Assembly: GCA_031281025.1 (NCBI GenBank) | Contig: JAITFY010000115.1 | Coordinates: 1 to 49,670, forward strand | From: Treponema sp. | Lineage (GTDB): Bacteria > Spirochaetota > Spirochaetia > Treponematales > Breznakiellaceae | Length of the DNA: 49,670 nucleotides | Direction of reading: 5' to 3' | Shown: in pieces, positions 27,630-37,178 of the stretch | How positions within the stretch are numbered: position 1 is the first letter of the stretch | Layout of the letters: each line of letters starts with the position of its first letter | Notes under the pieces: generated by a model | Databases searched by the model: none | Told to the model about the DNA's origin: nothing | The model's input: only the letters and a program-made list of their open reading frames with translations | Position numbers and translations under genes: made by a program

Positions 27630-29393
27630 ATGCCCAAAATCGAAGTAAACGAAGAAGTTTTTTATACACTTGCAGGCCGTCCCGGCGGATGGTCCAGCAG
27701 AGATGAATTCGAAGAAGCGCTGGTTTGCGCTAAAGCCGAACTAGACGAAGATAGCGATAAAAGCCTGCCGGTAAATGAACGTACGCTGAAAATCGAGTTA
27801 AATGATACAAACCGCCCCGATCTTTGGGGGACAGCCGGATGCGGCCGTCAATTGCGGATATACCACAGCGGCAAAAAACCTGTTTACGATTTCTTTTCGC
27901 GCACAGGGGACAAAAAAAAAGCAGCGTGCAAAGTAAAAGTTGAAACAAGCGTCCAACAAATACGTCCTTACATTGCCGGGTTTATTGCCCGCGGTAAAGC
28001 CATAACAGATCCGATGCTGCGTGATATGATCCAAACACAGGAGAAACTCGCATGGAATTTCGGGCGTAAGCGGCGAACCTTTTCGATGGGGATTTATCGT
28101 ATTTCGCTTATCAAATGGCCTATTACCTACAAAGGCGTTGACCCCGATTCCGTTTCCTTTGTACCTCTTGCAGCGGAAGAACACGGTTTGCCCTCAAGCC
28201 CAATAACAATGCGAGAAATCCTTAAGCAGCATCCAAAGGGCAGAGAATTTGCCTTTACACTGGAAGACAAACCGCTCCACCCGCTTCTGATAGATTCGCA
28301 AGGCCTTATCCTGTCGTATCCGCCAATCATCAATTCAAATGATTTGGGTGCGGTACAGGTTGGCGACAGCGAAATTTTTGTAGAACTTACCGGCACGGAA
28401 ATGCCAATAATGAACCTTGCCACATCGATTGTTGCCTGCGATCTTGCAGATAACGGTTTTACAATCGAACCTGTCGAATTTGAATACGAATTTGATACGC
28501 CCTTTGGAAGAAATATAGTCACTCCGTATTATTTTCAGGAGCCTGTCTTTTGTTCCCTCTCAAGAATCGAAACATTCCTTGGCGAAAAGCTGAATGCCGG
28601 TGAATGTGTGTCAGCTCTTGAACGTATGGGCGTAACTGCAGAAAAGGCAGAGGACACTGAACGGGGACAAAAGGAAAAAACTCAGGGAGTTCGCGTTTAT
28701 CCCCCCGAATACCGCAACGACTTCCTTCATGCTGCCGATGTAACCGAAGACGTGATGATAGGCCGTTCACTTGGCTCGTTCAAACCACAGCGGCCTGCTG
28801 ATTCAACTGTGGGAAGGCTTTTGCCAATTACACTTTTCAGCCGGCAGATCAAAGAACTTTTTATCGGGCTTGGTTATCAGGAAATGATCTACAATTATCT
28901 GGGCTCCCGCAAAGACCTGGTAGAAAATATGCGCGGCGACGGTTCAAGGATAATCCGCATCTTTAACCCGATGACCGAAAATTACGAGTATGTGCGCGAC
29001 TCGGTATTGGCTTCGCTTATGACAAGCGAAACCATTTCGGGGCGATCTGTCTATCCGCATAAAATTTTCGAGGTAGGCAAGGTTGCCTGGCTGGATGAAA
29101 CCGAAAACACCAAAAGCAAAACACATCAATTTGCCGGGTTTCTTCATGCTGGTTCGGACGCTAACTTCAACACAGCTGCCGCAGAGCTGCAGGCGTTATT
29201 TTACTACCTTTCCCGTGAATACAATGTGCAGGAATCATCCGACCCGCGATTTATCCCGGGTAGAGCGGCTGCAATCATGTATAACGGAAATGAAGTTGGC
29301 GTTTTTGGTGAACTTCACCCCGAAGTGCTGGATAATTGCGGCGTTACTGTTCCCTGCATCGGCGGCGAAATTGACCTGGATCTGTTGATGTAA
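27630..29393 (+). CDS. pheT: Phenylalanyl-tRNA synthetase beta subunit (archaeal/eukaryotic-like short type)
   Basis: ELNDTNRPDLWGTAGCGRQLRIY, YPPIINSNDLGAVQVG, IFEVGKVAWLDE, 587 aa. Confidence 0.88.
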   Translation: MPKIEVNEEVFYTLAGRPGGWSSRDEFEEALVCAKAELDEDSDKSLPVNERTLKIELNDTNRPDLWGTAGCGRQLRIYHSGKKPVYDFFSRTGDKKKAACKVKVETSVQQIRPYIAGFIARGKAITDPMLRDMIQTQEKLAWNFGRKRRTFSMGIYRISLIKWPITYKGVDPDSVSFVPLAAEEHGLPSSPITMREILKQHPKGREFAFTLEDKPLHPLLIDSQGLILSYPPIINSNDLGAVQVGDSEIFVELTGTEMPIMNLATSIVACDLADNGFTIEPVEFEYEFDTPFGRNIVTPYYFQEPVFCSLSRIETFLGEKLNAGECVSALERMGVTAEKAEDTERGQKEKTQGVRVYPPEYRNDFLHAADVTEDVMIGRSLGSFKPQRPADSTVGRLLPITLFSRQIKELFIGLGYQEMIYNYLGSRKDLVENMRGDGSRIIRIFNPMTENYEYVRDSVLASLMTSETISGRSVYPHKIFEVGKVAWLDETENTKSKTHQFAGFLHAGSDANFNTAAAELQALFYYLSREYNVQESSDPRFIPGRAAAIMYNGNEVGVFGELHPEVLDNCGVTVPCIGGEIDLDLLM

Positions 29394-29428
29394 ATCTGCC
29401 AGAAAACGCCGTGTCACAGGATGAATGA

Positions 29429-29457
29429 TTGACAGTTTGTTTTAAAAGGATTATCAT
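29429..29457 (+). promoter_or_regulatory. Sigma70-like promoter immediately upstream of the 29464 ORF
   Basis: TTGACA (29429-29434), 17-bp spacer, TATCAT (29452-29457). Confidence 0.7.
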
Positions 29458-29463
29458 TACTTT

Positions 29464-31110
29464 ATGGCCGGAAATGATGTTTTTGACGACATGGACCCTG
29501 AACTTGCCGCATTACTTGGAACAGCAAGCACAGAAAGCAACAAACTTCCCGATTTTAGTGATATTTTTGGCGGCGGTAAAGAAGGGGAAGGTTCCGACGG
29601 CGGCTCGCGTGATAGTGTAGATCTTAGCAATACCGGATTTCCAGTAATAACCAAACGGCTGGAAGAAAAGGGACACGATTCTTTTAATGACCAAAATTAT
29701 TACAAAAGCGCACTTCTAAACGAAGGTGATATTGCCCAGAGAGTACATACTATTTTACAGAAATTTCTTACTACCAAAGATCCCAAAGATCGCAGCGTTT
29801 TCCGGCAGCAATTTATCGCACCGTATTGGGAATTCCTTTTTAATGTAGCGCGAAAGGCAGCCGGAGATCTTCCCCATTATAAAAAATTCCTGCTTCGTTT
29901 TGGAATTTTGCACCCAAATTTTCTTAAAGCAGAATCAAGGGACTATTTCAGCAAAGTAGTGGTAGAAAATGAACTTGAACAGCCTGTTCTTTACATGGAT
30001 GAATGGCTTCATGGAGTAGGAACAAGCAAAATGCGTTCGTCAGCCACTGATGAAGTCAGGGTAACAAAAGTAAACGTTCAGTCAAAGTTACAGCAAGCGC
30101 TTGAAAAAGCACAAGGAAAACTTGACGGCACAAGAACCATTGTAAAACAAAAAGACAGAGAACGAAACGAAATAGAAAAAATTATTCGCAACAGAATAGA
30201 AACAATTTATGAACGTAATCCAATGCGGGAAATACCCGATATTTCCGATTGTCTGTATGAAGGACAAAAATCAGCGGCTGTCGAAATTCAAAATTTGCTT
30301 AAAGATCTGTTAAAAAATGACAATGAATTGGACTCAAGCGTCAGAGATTATGTTGCTGCAGAATCAGAAGTCCAAATGTTAAGAGATAAAATCGAAGCAG
30401 AAGGCGGCTCTACTGTCACTGTCGATATTGGAGCATTGGACAGCGAATTTAATACCATCCGGCAAATGGCTAAAATGACCTGCGGCCGTCAAGGTAACCA
30501 TTTCCCCATTCTAACGGGAGATTATTTTCACTGCGGCCCCAATGATGTTGCTACGCGGGAAAATGTTTTAACCATGCTTGCAAGAATTGAAAGCATAGAC
30601 GCTGAGGCTTTCTGCCGTATTTACAAAAACAAACTGAATCGCATATCGCCTTATGTTTTGTTAATACCAACATACGGTGATACCGGTTTTTGCTGGGAAC
30701 CATTTGACCGCTACAATCGTGCAACCAGCAGGGGAAGAATTGTAATCCCAATGTACCCCAAAAATCTTTACATTGCAGTTCTTACCGCAGTCGCCGATCT
30801 TCGCTGGCAGGTAGCAAAGGAAAAAGCTTCCTTTTACTGGATGGAAGAAGGCCTTACAGGGCATTATTATCTGTGGTTCCAGTCCCAAAAACTAAAAGGC
30901 GATATAAAAGAATTTTTTATTAACGATTATATTATGTGGATGACAAAAGAAGCGGAAGGAATTCAAAAGCTCGATAAAGATATCCGTGGAACTTTCTGGC
31001 GTTATATGCCATTCACAAGAGAAGTAAAAGAAAAACTTAAAACACGCAACCTGGTTTATCAGGAACTTTATCAAAGAGATTTAAACCGCGCCATGTCAGA
31101 TGGATATTAA
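29464..31110 (+). CDS. Conserved hypothetical protein (spirochaete-type)
   Basis: Long intact ORF of 548 aa with a promoter directly upstream; no family recognised. Confidence 0.7.
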   Translation: MAGNDVFDDMDPELAALLGTASTESNKLPDFSDIFGGGKEGEGSDGGSRDSVDLSNTGFPVITKRLEEKGHDSFNDQNYYKSALLNEGDIAQRVHTILQKFLTTKDPKDRSVFRQQFIAPYWEFLFNVARKAAGDLPHYKKFLLRFGILHPNFLKAESRDYFSKVVVENELEQPVLYMDEWLHGVGTSKMRSSATDEVRVTKVNVQSKLQQALEKAQGKLDGTRTIVKQKDRERNEIEKIIRNRIETIYERNPMREIPDISDCLYEGQKSAAVEIQNLLKDLLKNDNELDSSVRDYVAAESEVQMLRDKIEAEGGSTVTVDIGALDSEFNTIRQMAKMTCGRQGNHFPILTGDYFHCGPNDVATRENVLTMLARIESIDAEAFCRIYKNKLNRISPYVLLIPTYGDTGFCWEPFDRYNRATSRGRIVIPMYPKNLYIAVLTAVADLRWQVAKEKASFYWMEEGLTGHYYLWFQSQKLKGDIKEFFINDYIMWMTKEAEGIQKLDKDIRGTFWRYMPFTREVKEKLKTRNLVYQELYQRDLNRAMSDGY

Positions 31111-31116
31111 ATTCGG

Positions 31117-31145
31117 AAAGGTGACTGGCACCACCTCTGGCACCC
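31117..31145. repeat. Copy 1 of TGGCACC-type direct repeat flanking the TA cassette
   Basis: aaaggtgactggcaccacctctggcaccc; 25/29 identical to copy 2 at 31913-31941. Confidence 0.8.
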
Positions 31146-31161
31146 TTTGCGGAGTTGCTAC

Positions 31162-31365
31162 CTAGGGTTTATTTTCTTCCCGCAATTTTGCGGCATTATT
31201 ATATATTTCATCTATTGTCATATCTTCAAATAGATTTTCTTGCCACTTTGTATAATCAAATGTTTCTTTTTGTATGAGCATAACAAAACGTTCTGCTTCA
31301 ATTAAACCTAAATTTTTAATTAATGTATTCATGCCTTCAGTTCTTACTAATGTATCAGTTTTCAT
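31162..31365 (-). CDS. Antitoxin-like small protein
   Basis: 67 aa MKTDTLVRTEGMNTLIKNLGLIEAERFVMLIQKETFDYTKWQENLFEDMTIDEIYNNA; overlaps the PIN gene by 4 bp. Confidence 0.65.
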   Translation of the reverse strand: MKTDTLVRTEGMNTLIKNLGLIEAERFVMLIQKETFDYTKWQENLFEDMTIDEIYNNAAKLREENKP

Positions 31366-31811
31366 ATTTTTTCTCCTATGTATAACTGTCGAATAAAATC
31401 AGTAGGGTTTATTATTTTAATTTCGGAAAAATCTTTGTTTAATATTTTATTATCAGTTGTTATAAAATACTCGCATTTTGCTTTGATTGCACAAGCAATA
31501 TGTAATGCGTCTTTTCTTTTTATATTTTTTTGATTTATGTTTTTTCCATTTATCAATATTTCTTCTATTGGATCAATATCCACAACAGCTATGTTTTTCC
31601 ATTTCAAAAATGCAATTTTTCTATCAAGAAACGGATTAGAAGTAATTTCATAATCCATCATAAAGGACCATGCAAGCTCATAAGCATTTTTTAATATTTC
31701 GTTTTGTATAAATATTTTCGCCTCAGCTTCAAGATGAACATTGAGATTAGCCTGATCGTCATAAGGTCTATTAAAACAACAGTTATCTAAATAAATTCTG
31801 TTTTTAATCAA
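31362..31811 (-). CDS. PIN-domain toxin-like protein
   Basis: IYLDNCCFNRPYDDQ, RKDALHIACAIKAKCEYFITTDNKILNK; TTG start with aggag upstream. Confidence 0.75.
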   Translation of the reverse strand: MIKNRIYLDNCCFNRPYDDQANLNVHLEAEAKIFIQNEILKNAYELAWSFMMDYEITSNPFLDRKIAFLKWKNIAVVDIDPIEEILINGKNINQKNIKRKDALHIACAIKAKCEYFITTDNKILNKDFSEIKIINPTDFIRQLYIGEKI

Positions 31812-31831
31812 TTATTTACTCCTGTAAAATC

Positions 31832-31861
31832 ATTATAAACCTATTTTTTAAATATTTTCAA
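31832..31861 (-). promoter_or_regulatory. Sigma70-like promoter of PIN/antitoxin operon
   Basis: Minus strand TTGAAA (31861-31856), 18-bp spacer, TATAAT (31837-31832). Confidence 0.6.
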
Positions 31862-31912
31862 TATATAATCTCCCTGCACTATTTCGCATCAAACACCACC
31901 ACAAAAGTGAAC

Positions 31913-31941
31913 AAAGGTGCCTGGCACCATCTCTGACACCA
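31913..31941. repeat. Copy 2 of TGGCACC-type direct repeat
   Basis: aaaggtgcctggcaccatctctgacacca; includes the GGTGCC-T-GGCACC palindrome at 31916-31928. Confidence 0.8.
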
Positions 31942-31952
31942 CGTCTGGCACA

Positions 31953-33101
31953 CTAAAAAACCTCTTTTAAGACATTAAAAACATCTTCTTCGGATACCGG
32001 CCAGGGAGAATTGGAAATAAAATCAAGGCTGCGGGCAGCTTCGGCGGCGGCTGTCATCCTGTCAAGCGGTATGTTGAATTCTTTTAAGGTAGCCGGAAGT
32101 TTAAGCGTTTCCAGACAGCGGCGAAGTGCATCAACCGAGGATTGGGCGGTGTCGGCAACAGCTGCAGCTTTGGGAGCGCCCAAATGGGCCGCAAGGCGCG
32201 CCATTTTTTCGGGACGTGCATTGACAAGCCTTTGTGCGATAACTGGAAATAGTACGGCGGAACACAGCGGTCTTGCAACTGGCGTACGGGCATTAATTGC
32301 CACAGCTAATGCAGCGCCAATTCCCGGAGAACTTAAAGCCGTGCCAAAAGAAGCAAGAAAACCTGCCTGAGCAAAATTATCTGCAAACCCTGGTTGAGCT
32401 GCACTTCTTAGCATTTTTGCAAAGAGTGCTAATGCCCTTTCAAGCAATGAATCGGAAAGAAAGTTTGCCTTACTTGAACAGTATGCCTCGATTGTAGAAA
32501 AGAGACCCTCGGTTATGAAAGCGCCGGCAGAGGCGGTATTACCAGCAGCAAATTCAAACAGGCTGCTGTCGATTATTACTGCGGAATAAACATTACCGGG
32601 AAACTGAATCGATTTTATCAATTTGTTACGTGGATCTGCAGCAACAAAATACTCGGTAAATGAAAAAGCGTTTGTGCCTTCGGTGGGAATCGAAATAAAA
32701 GGCAAAAATTTATTTTGAAAACTCCGTCCGTCAAACAATTCAACGGAAGTGATCTTGGTTGGCGTCATGACTGCCGCCATTTTGCCGATTACCTGCGTAT
32801 TGTTTCCGCCAATGCTAATAATAGCATCACAGTGAGCTGCACGGGTTAGATCAACGACATTTTCGGCAAAAGCAGGGTTTGCCGCTCCATCCGAAGAACC
32901 GTTTTCTATCCCGTCAAAAACAAGAACATCCAGCCCTGAGTCTTCCAGAATTTCCTTTAAACGGTTTACTGTTTGGGTATCAAGTTCGCTGTCTGCAACT
33001 ACCATTATCCTTGATCCATGACGGGCAGCGACAGTTCCCGCAATACTTAGGGTATCTGCACCAATGTGTACTTCTGGATCAAATTTAAATGAAATATCCA
33101 T
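31953..33101 (-). CDS. Iron-containing alcohol dehydrogenase family protein
   Basis: Rossmann-like N-terminus, ISIGGNNTQVIGKMAAV, ISIPTEGTNAFSFTEY. Confidence 0.75.
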   Translation of the reverse strand: MDISFKFDPEVHIGADTLSIAGTVAARHGSRIMVVADSELDTQTVNRLKEILEDSGLDVLVFDGIENGSSDGAANPAFAENVVDLTRAAHCDAIISIGGNNTQVIGKMAAVMTPTKITSVELFDGRSFQNKFLPFISIPTEGTNAFSFTEYFVAADPRNKLIKSIQFPGNVYSAVIIDSSLFEFAAGNTASAGAFITEGLFSTIEAYCSSKANFLSDSLLERALALFAKMLRSAAQPGFADNFAQAGFLASFGTALSSPGIGAALAVAINARTPVARPLCSAVLFPVIAQRLVNARPEKMARLAAHLGAPKAAAVADTAQSSVDALRRCLETLKLPATLKEFNIPLDRMTAAAEAARSLDFISNSPWPVSEEDVFNVLKEVF

Positions 33102-33138
33102 AACCGATTTTAGGTTGCTGTATCATGACACAAATGTG

Positions 33139-33423
33139 TCACGCGAACCATGCACTCAGTATATTGTCTGCCGTAGCTTTTATCACTTTGTCGTTCAAAT
33201 ATGAAGGATCATCAAGCTTTTGCCTGAGTTCAACAATCCTGGCCTCATCCAAGTCCGGAGTGGATTTTATTAGTTCTATAACCTGATACCTTTCTGTCTG
33301 TTCCATTGCTTCCATGGAAAGATTAATGGTATCGGTCTTTTCGCTCCCCCCCGCACGTTCACTTCTCCCGGTCCTTTTGTTGGGAGAAATGGGTTCTACA
33401 TGACCTATCCTGTCTACTGTCAT
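33139..33423 (-). CDS. flgM: FlgM-like anti-sigma-28 factor
   Basis: 94 aa; MTVDRIGHVEPISPNKRTGRS N-terminus and RIVELRQKLDDPSYLNDKVIKATADNILSAW C-terminus. Confidence 0.6.
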   Translation of the reverse strand: MTVDRIGHVEPISPNKRTGRSERAGGSEKTDTINLSMEAMEQTERYQVIELIKSTPDLDEARIVELRQKLDDPSYLNDKVIKATADNILSAWFA

Positions 33424-33478
33424 ACTCTTATCCTACCTATACCTTATTATCGGCAACTCTATACTATAAGTTTACCAT

Positions 33479-34174
33479 CTAATTCAATTTATTGCCAGAT
33501 AAAAAGACAGAAAATTCACCAATTTGCTCTTTTTTTTTGGTCAAAACATCGAGTATTTCCAGCGCTTTTCCGCGCAAATACTCCTCATGTATTTTGGTCA
33601 TTTCCCGTCCAAGGCAAACATATCGATCACTGTCAATTTCGGCAATGTCGCCCATTAGCTTTAGAATCCTGTGCGGCGATTCGTAAATAACACAGGCCGC
33701 ATCCATTGCCATAAGCGCCCGCAGCCGGCTCTTTCTTCGCCCTGGTTTTGGAGATAAAAAACCTTCAAAAATGACGGTTTTATCCATTCCACCTGCCACA
33801 CTCAAAAGCGCCGAATACGCCGACGGCCCCGGAATGGGGATAACGTTATGCCCGGCCTGCACCGCCGCTCTCACAAGAACTGCGCCGGGATCACTCAGAG
33901 CGGGAGTGCCGGCGTCGCTAACATAGGCTGCCGTTTGCCCCTGATTTAGGGCATCAATCACTTTTTCTGCGGCAAATTCTTCGTTTTGAGACCGGCAGGA
34001 GATAAGTCTAACCCGTATTCCCAAATGCGATAACAGCTTTAAGGTACGGCGGGTATCTTCACATGCCACAAGATCGACAGTTTTTAATATTTCCACAGCG
34101 CGAAAACTTATATCACCCAAATTTCCTATAGGTGTGCCGATAATATATAAAATAGCCACATTGATATTATACAT
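33479..34174 (-). CDS. rsmI: 16S rRNA (cytidine1402-2'-O)-methyltransferase RsmI
   Basis: LYIIGTPIGNLGDISFRAVEIL, VACEDTRRTLKLLSHLGI, YVSDAGTPALSDPGAVLVRAA. Confidence 0.93.
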   Translation of the reverse strand: MYNINVAILYIIGTPIGNLGDISFRAVEILKTVDLVACEDTRRTLKLLSHLGIRVRLISCRSQNEEFAAEKVIDALNQGQTAAYVSDAGTPALSDPGAVLVRAAVQAGHNVIPIPGPSAYSALLSVAGGMDKTVIFEGFLSPKPGRRKSRLRALMAMDAACVIYESPHRILKLMGDIAEIDSDRYVCLGREMTKIHEEYLRGKALEILDVLTKKKEQIGEFSVFLSGNKLN

Positions 34175-34188
34175 AAAAACGGGAAAAC

Positions 34189-34638
34189 ATGGGAATATAT
34201 ATACAGATTTTGGCTTTGGTAATCATCAGCATTATTTTGTTGTGGTTCGGTTATACTTTATTTTTAGGTCCGTTATCTCCTTTTTATCGCGGGTTTTTCT
34301 TATGGAGTAAATGGGAAAAAAGGGAACAACAAAAAGGAGAACCCGGCGACCCTCAAGTGTGCCCTGTTTGTTCAATCAAGTTGTATAAAGGTGAATTGGT
34401 TAAATCGGTGGCTTTTCCGTCAATTAGCGGAGGAATAGACCGCCTTATGTATATCAAGGGTTGTTTTAGCTGCTTAAATGACAATGTACAACGGCGCTGT
34501 CCTGTTTGTAATTCTAACCTTTCTACTGATGATTTTCTTGTATCTCGTATGTTTGAACGTATGGGACGGAAAAACCATGTGCATGTGTTAGGGTGCAATA
34601 GATGCAAGCGAATAAACTTGCCATCATCATCTGTTTAG
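34189..34638 (+). CDS. Membrane-anchored zinc-ribbon protein
   Basis: N-terminal TM plus CPVC, CFSC, CPVC, CNRC pairs. Confidence 0.6.
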   Translation: MGIYIQILALVIISIILLWFGYTLFLGPLSPFYRGFFLWSKWEKREQQKGEPGDPQVCPVCSIKLYKGELVKSVAFPSISGGIDRLMYIKGCFSCLNDNVQRRCPVCNSNLSTDDFLVSRMFERMGRKNHVHVLGCNRCKRINLPSSSV

Positions 34639-35886
34639 CCGCATCCAATCGGATAGGCGTCTTTCCAGAGAGTTTGTTTGTATTGCGCTCTCTACACGGG
34701 CACGGTCATGCAGGTAGGGAAGCACAACCCTTTCTTTTATGGCAACCCAATTACCAGGCAGTATGTTATGAATTGTGAAGTTTTCTGAAGGAGGCATACG
34801 GCCTAAAAGTTCGGGATAAAAGATTGGGTAAATCTGCTCGGTAACAGGGCTTAATGCCGCGAACCCCCCGCAAATGCCAAAGATACTTTCGTTTATCCGG
34901 TAACTTTGGGAATACTCCAAAATGAGGCGCTGGTTTTCCACCTGGAAAAACCACTGGATAAATGCTCTGGCAGCCTTCTGCGATTTAGCTCCTTTGGGGA
35001 TACCCAAATATACCGAATCTTCGGTTACGGGAATCATATCCCGCTCCATGATCCAGCGAAAATCAAGATGTCTTTTTATATCTTCGTTTAAGATAAACAG
35101 GTTGCTGCTTTCCATGTATGAAAAAAGGATGCGGCCCGATTGAATAAGTCTTTCCAGCGGCTCAATAAAGTATTTGTATGCAAAATCATCGTCTGCCTGA
35201 GCGCTGGTATTTATCCCGTTTGTCCAGTTATTAATAAAAACCATCGAACGTTCCAGCGCATTGGCATCCCAGGCTAACGGGCTGTTTTCTCTGAATGATG
35301 CTCTGGAGAGAATTGCCGTAGTAAGCAGGAAATTATCATTCCAAAGAGGAGAAAAACCCAAACGTGTATATGCGCCTCTGGTCATTCGATTGAATGGCTG
35401 GCTTAGCTTTTTTATTTCCTCAAAATCAATAGTAAATTGATTAGAAAACCCAATTTCCCTGTCTTTTGAAAAAACCAGTGCGGGAATGTTAAAAGAAACC
35501 GGCAAAAGATATTGGGTTCGATTAATGCTGCCCATTGTTAATAACCGGGGATAAAAAGTATCTCTTGATAAATTATTTTTACCCAATATATTATTAAGGG
35601 ATCTGAATGTGGTGTCCATAGTAGAACTTTTAAGGTAACTTGCAACTATTATGTCTGGAATATCCGATTTCCCCAGCTGAGAAAGCGGAAACTCCACATA
35701 CCTTACAGATACTTTATATTGATTCTGCAGTGAATTAAAAAAATCTCCATAAAGGGCAAATTCAGAACGATCTGTCCAAATTACTGCTGTCTTATTCTCT
35801 GAGCATGAAGAAAAAATGACAATCAACAGAAAAATACATAGCCACCGTAATAAATGGACGGGTAAACAAGCTTTAAAAAACCGCAT
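34627..35886 (-). CDS. Extracellular solute-binding lipoprotein
   Basis: LLIVIFSSCSE lipobox; family-1-like solute-binding features (VYLGIPKGAKSQKAARAFIQWFF). Confidence 0.7.
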   Translation of the reverse strand: MRFFKACLPVHLLRWLCIFLLIVIFSSCSENKTAVIWTDRSEFALYGDFFNSLQNQYKVSVRYVEFPLSQLGKSDIPDIIVASYLKSSTMDTTFRSLNNILGKNNLSRDTFYPRLLTMGSINRTQYLLPVSFNIPALVFSKDREIGFSNQFTIDFEEIKKLSQPFNRMTRGAYTRLGFSPLWNDNFLLTTAILSRASFRENSPLAWDANALERSMVFINNWTNGINTSAQADDDFAYKYFIEPLERLIQSGRILFSYMESSNLFILNEDIKRHLDFRWIMERDMIPVTEDSVYLGIPKGAKSQKAARAFIQWFFQVENQRLILEYSQSYRINESIFGICGGFAALSPVTEQIYPIFYPELLGRMPPSENFTIHNILPGNWVAIKERVVLPYLHDRARVESAIQTNSLERRLSDWMRLNR

Positions 35887-35960
35887 AGTTTAGTGTATTT
35901 TAACTGCTAATTGCTTGTCAATCTGTCAATAGAATGATAGAATGAAGCCGGAGGCACGGA

Positions 35961-36446
35961 TTGGATCGGATAAAAGACACGCATGTTATCAGGTTGATCG
36001 AGACGATTAGCGAACATTACCGGACGAATATCTCTAACCGGTTTTTGCGTCCGCTTTTATTGCAATTACAGCTTGATAAAAACACCTGGGATCAAATTGA
36101 ACTCCTTACAGAAAAAGTTGAATTATTCCGTTTTCAGGGGTTTCATTTTGATGAATTATACCGGCAATTATTCGCATGTGCCCGTTTAGTTGAATCTGCC
36201 CGGAACAACATGATTCCTTCTCTTAGAGCCAAATTAAGCGCCAGCCAAAACAGTCAAGATAAAATACTTAGAGATATGGCAGCAAGCAACTTTAGTTCCA
36301 ATTTGCAGCTTTTTGCGGATCAGCTAAATGACTTGTATCTAAACCTTGTTGAACTGGACAAAAAAAGCACACCCTCTGGCCATAAACCTGTGTATTCAAC
36401 AATTCAAGAATTGTCAAATGTAGGCAGATTGCTTGTAGGGCATTGA
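35961..36446 (+). CDS. Conserved hypothetical protein, helical
   Basis: 161-aa intact ORF upstream of rplU. Confidence 0.55.
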   Translation: MDRIKDTHVIRLIETISEHYRTNISNRFLRPLLLQLQLDKNTWDQIELLTEKVELFRFQGFHFDELYRQLFACARLVESARNNMIPSLRAKLSASQNSQDKILRDMAASNFSSNLQLFADQLNDLYLNLVELDKKSTPSGHKPVYSTIQELSNVGRLLVGH

Positions 36447-36501
36447 CACTATTTTCAATTTAAGCAATACTTAAAATAATTGTAAATATTTGGAGAAGAA
36501 G

Positions 36502-36810
36502 ATGTACGCTTTGGTGGAATTTAAGGGGAAACAGTATAAAGCCGAAAAAGGCGCCCTGCTTAAAGTTGATTTAATCGATGCCGAACCCGGAACCGCTATC
36601 AGTATTGATACGGTTTTGATGATTGGCGGCGAAACAATAAAATTGGGCAGCCCCTATGTTGAAGGCGCTAATGTAAAAGCAATTATTGAATCTCACGAAA
36701 AAGACGGGAAAATCATTGTTTTTAAATATAAACCAAAAAAAGATTATCGCCGTAAACTTGGGCACAGGCAGAAATACTCAATTATCAGGATCGATAATAT
36801 ATCAGCCTGA
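36502..36810 (+). CDS. rplU: 50S ribosomal protein L21
   Basis: MYALVEFKGKQYKAEKGALLKVD; FKYKPKKDYRRKLGHRQ. Confidence 0.93.
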   Translation: MYALVEFKGKQYKAEKGALLKVDLIDAEPGTAISIDTVLMIGGETIKLGSPYVEGANVKAIIESHEKDGKIIVFKYKPKKDYRRKLGHRQKYSIIRIDNISA

Positions 36811-36821
36811 ACCGGAAATCG

Positions 36822-37163
36822 ATGATCCATATAGAAGCAGTCGTGGAAGATGACGGAACATTGAGAGCCTGTAAAGCTTCCGGTCACGCCGGAGCCGGAA
36901 AGGCCGGAAGTGACATTGTATGTGCTGCCGTTTCGGTACTTATAAGGACTGCTTTTAAAACCCTGTCCGGCAGGAAAGGGATTACGCTAAACGGCGGTGC
37001 GCCGGAAAAAGGTCAAATGTGGCTGGAAACCGGTTATGAAGCGGAAGGAAAAGAGTTTCTATCCGCTGTTGGAGTTTTCCTGCTCGAAGGACTTTCGTCC
37101 ATTGCGCAAGAATTCCCCAATAATTGCAAATTAACAATCAAAAACCTGAGTGGTTTTTGCTGA
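36822..37163 (+). CDS. prp: Ribosomal-processing cysteine protease Prp (YsxB family)
   Basis: GHA and SDIVCAAVSVL motifs between rplU and rpmA. Confidence 0.85.
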   Translation: MIHIEAVVEDDGTLRACKASGHAGAGKAGSDIVCAAVSVLIRTAFKTLSGRKGITLNGGAPEKGQMWLETGYEAEGKEFLSAVGVFLLEGLSSIAQEFPNNCKLTIKNLSGFC

Positions 37164-37178
37164 GACCAGGAGGATTAC

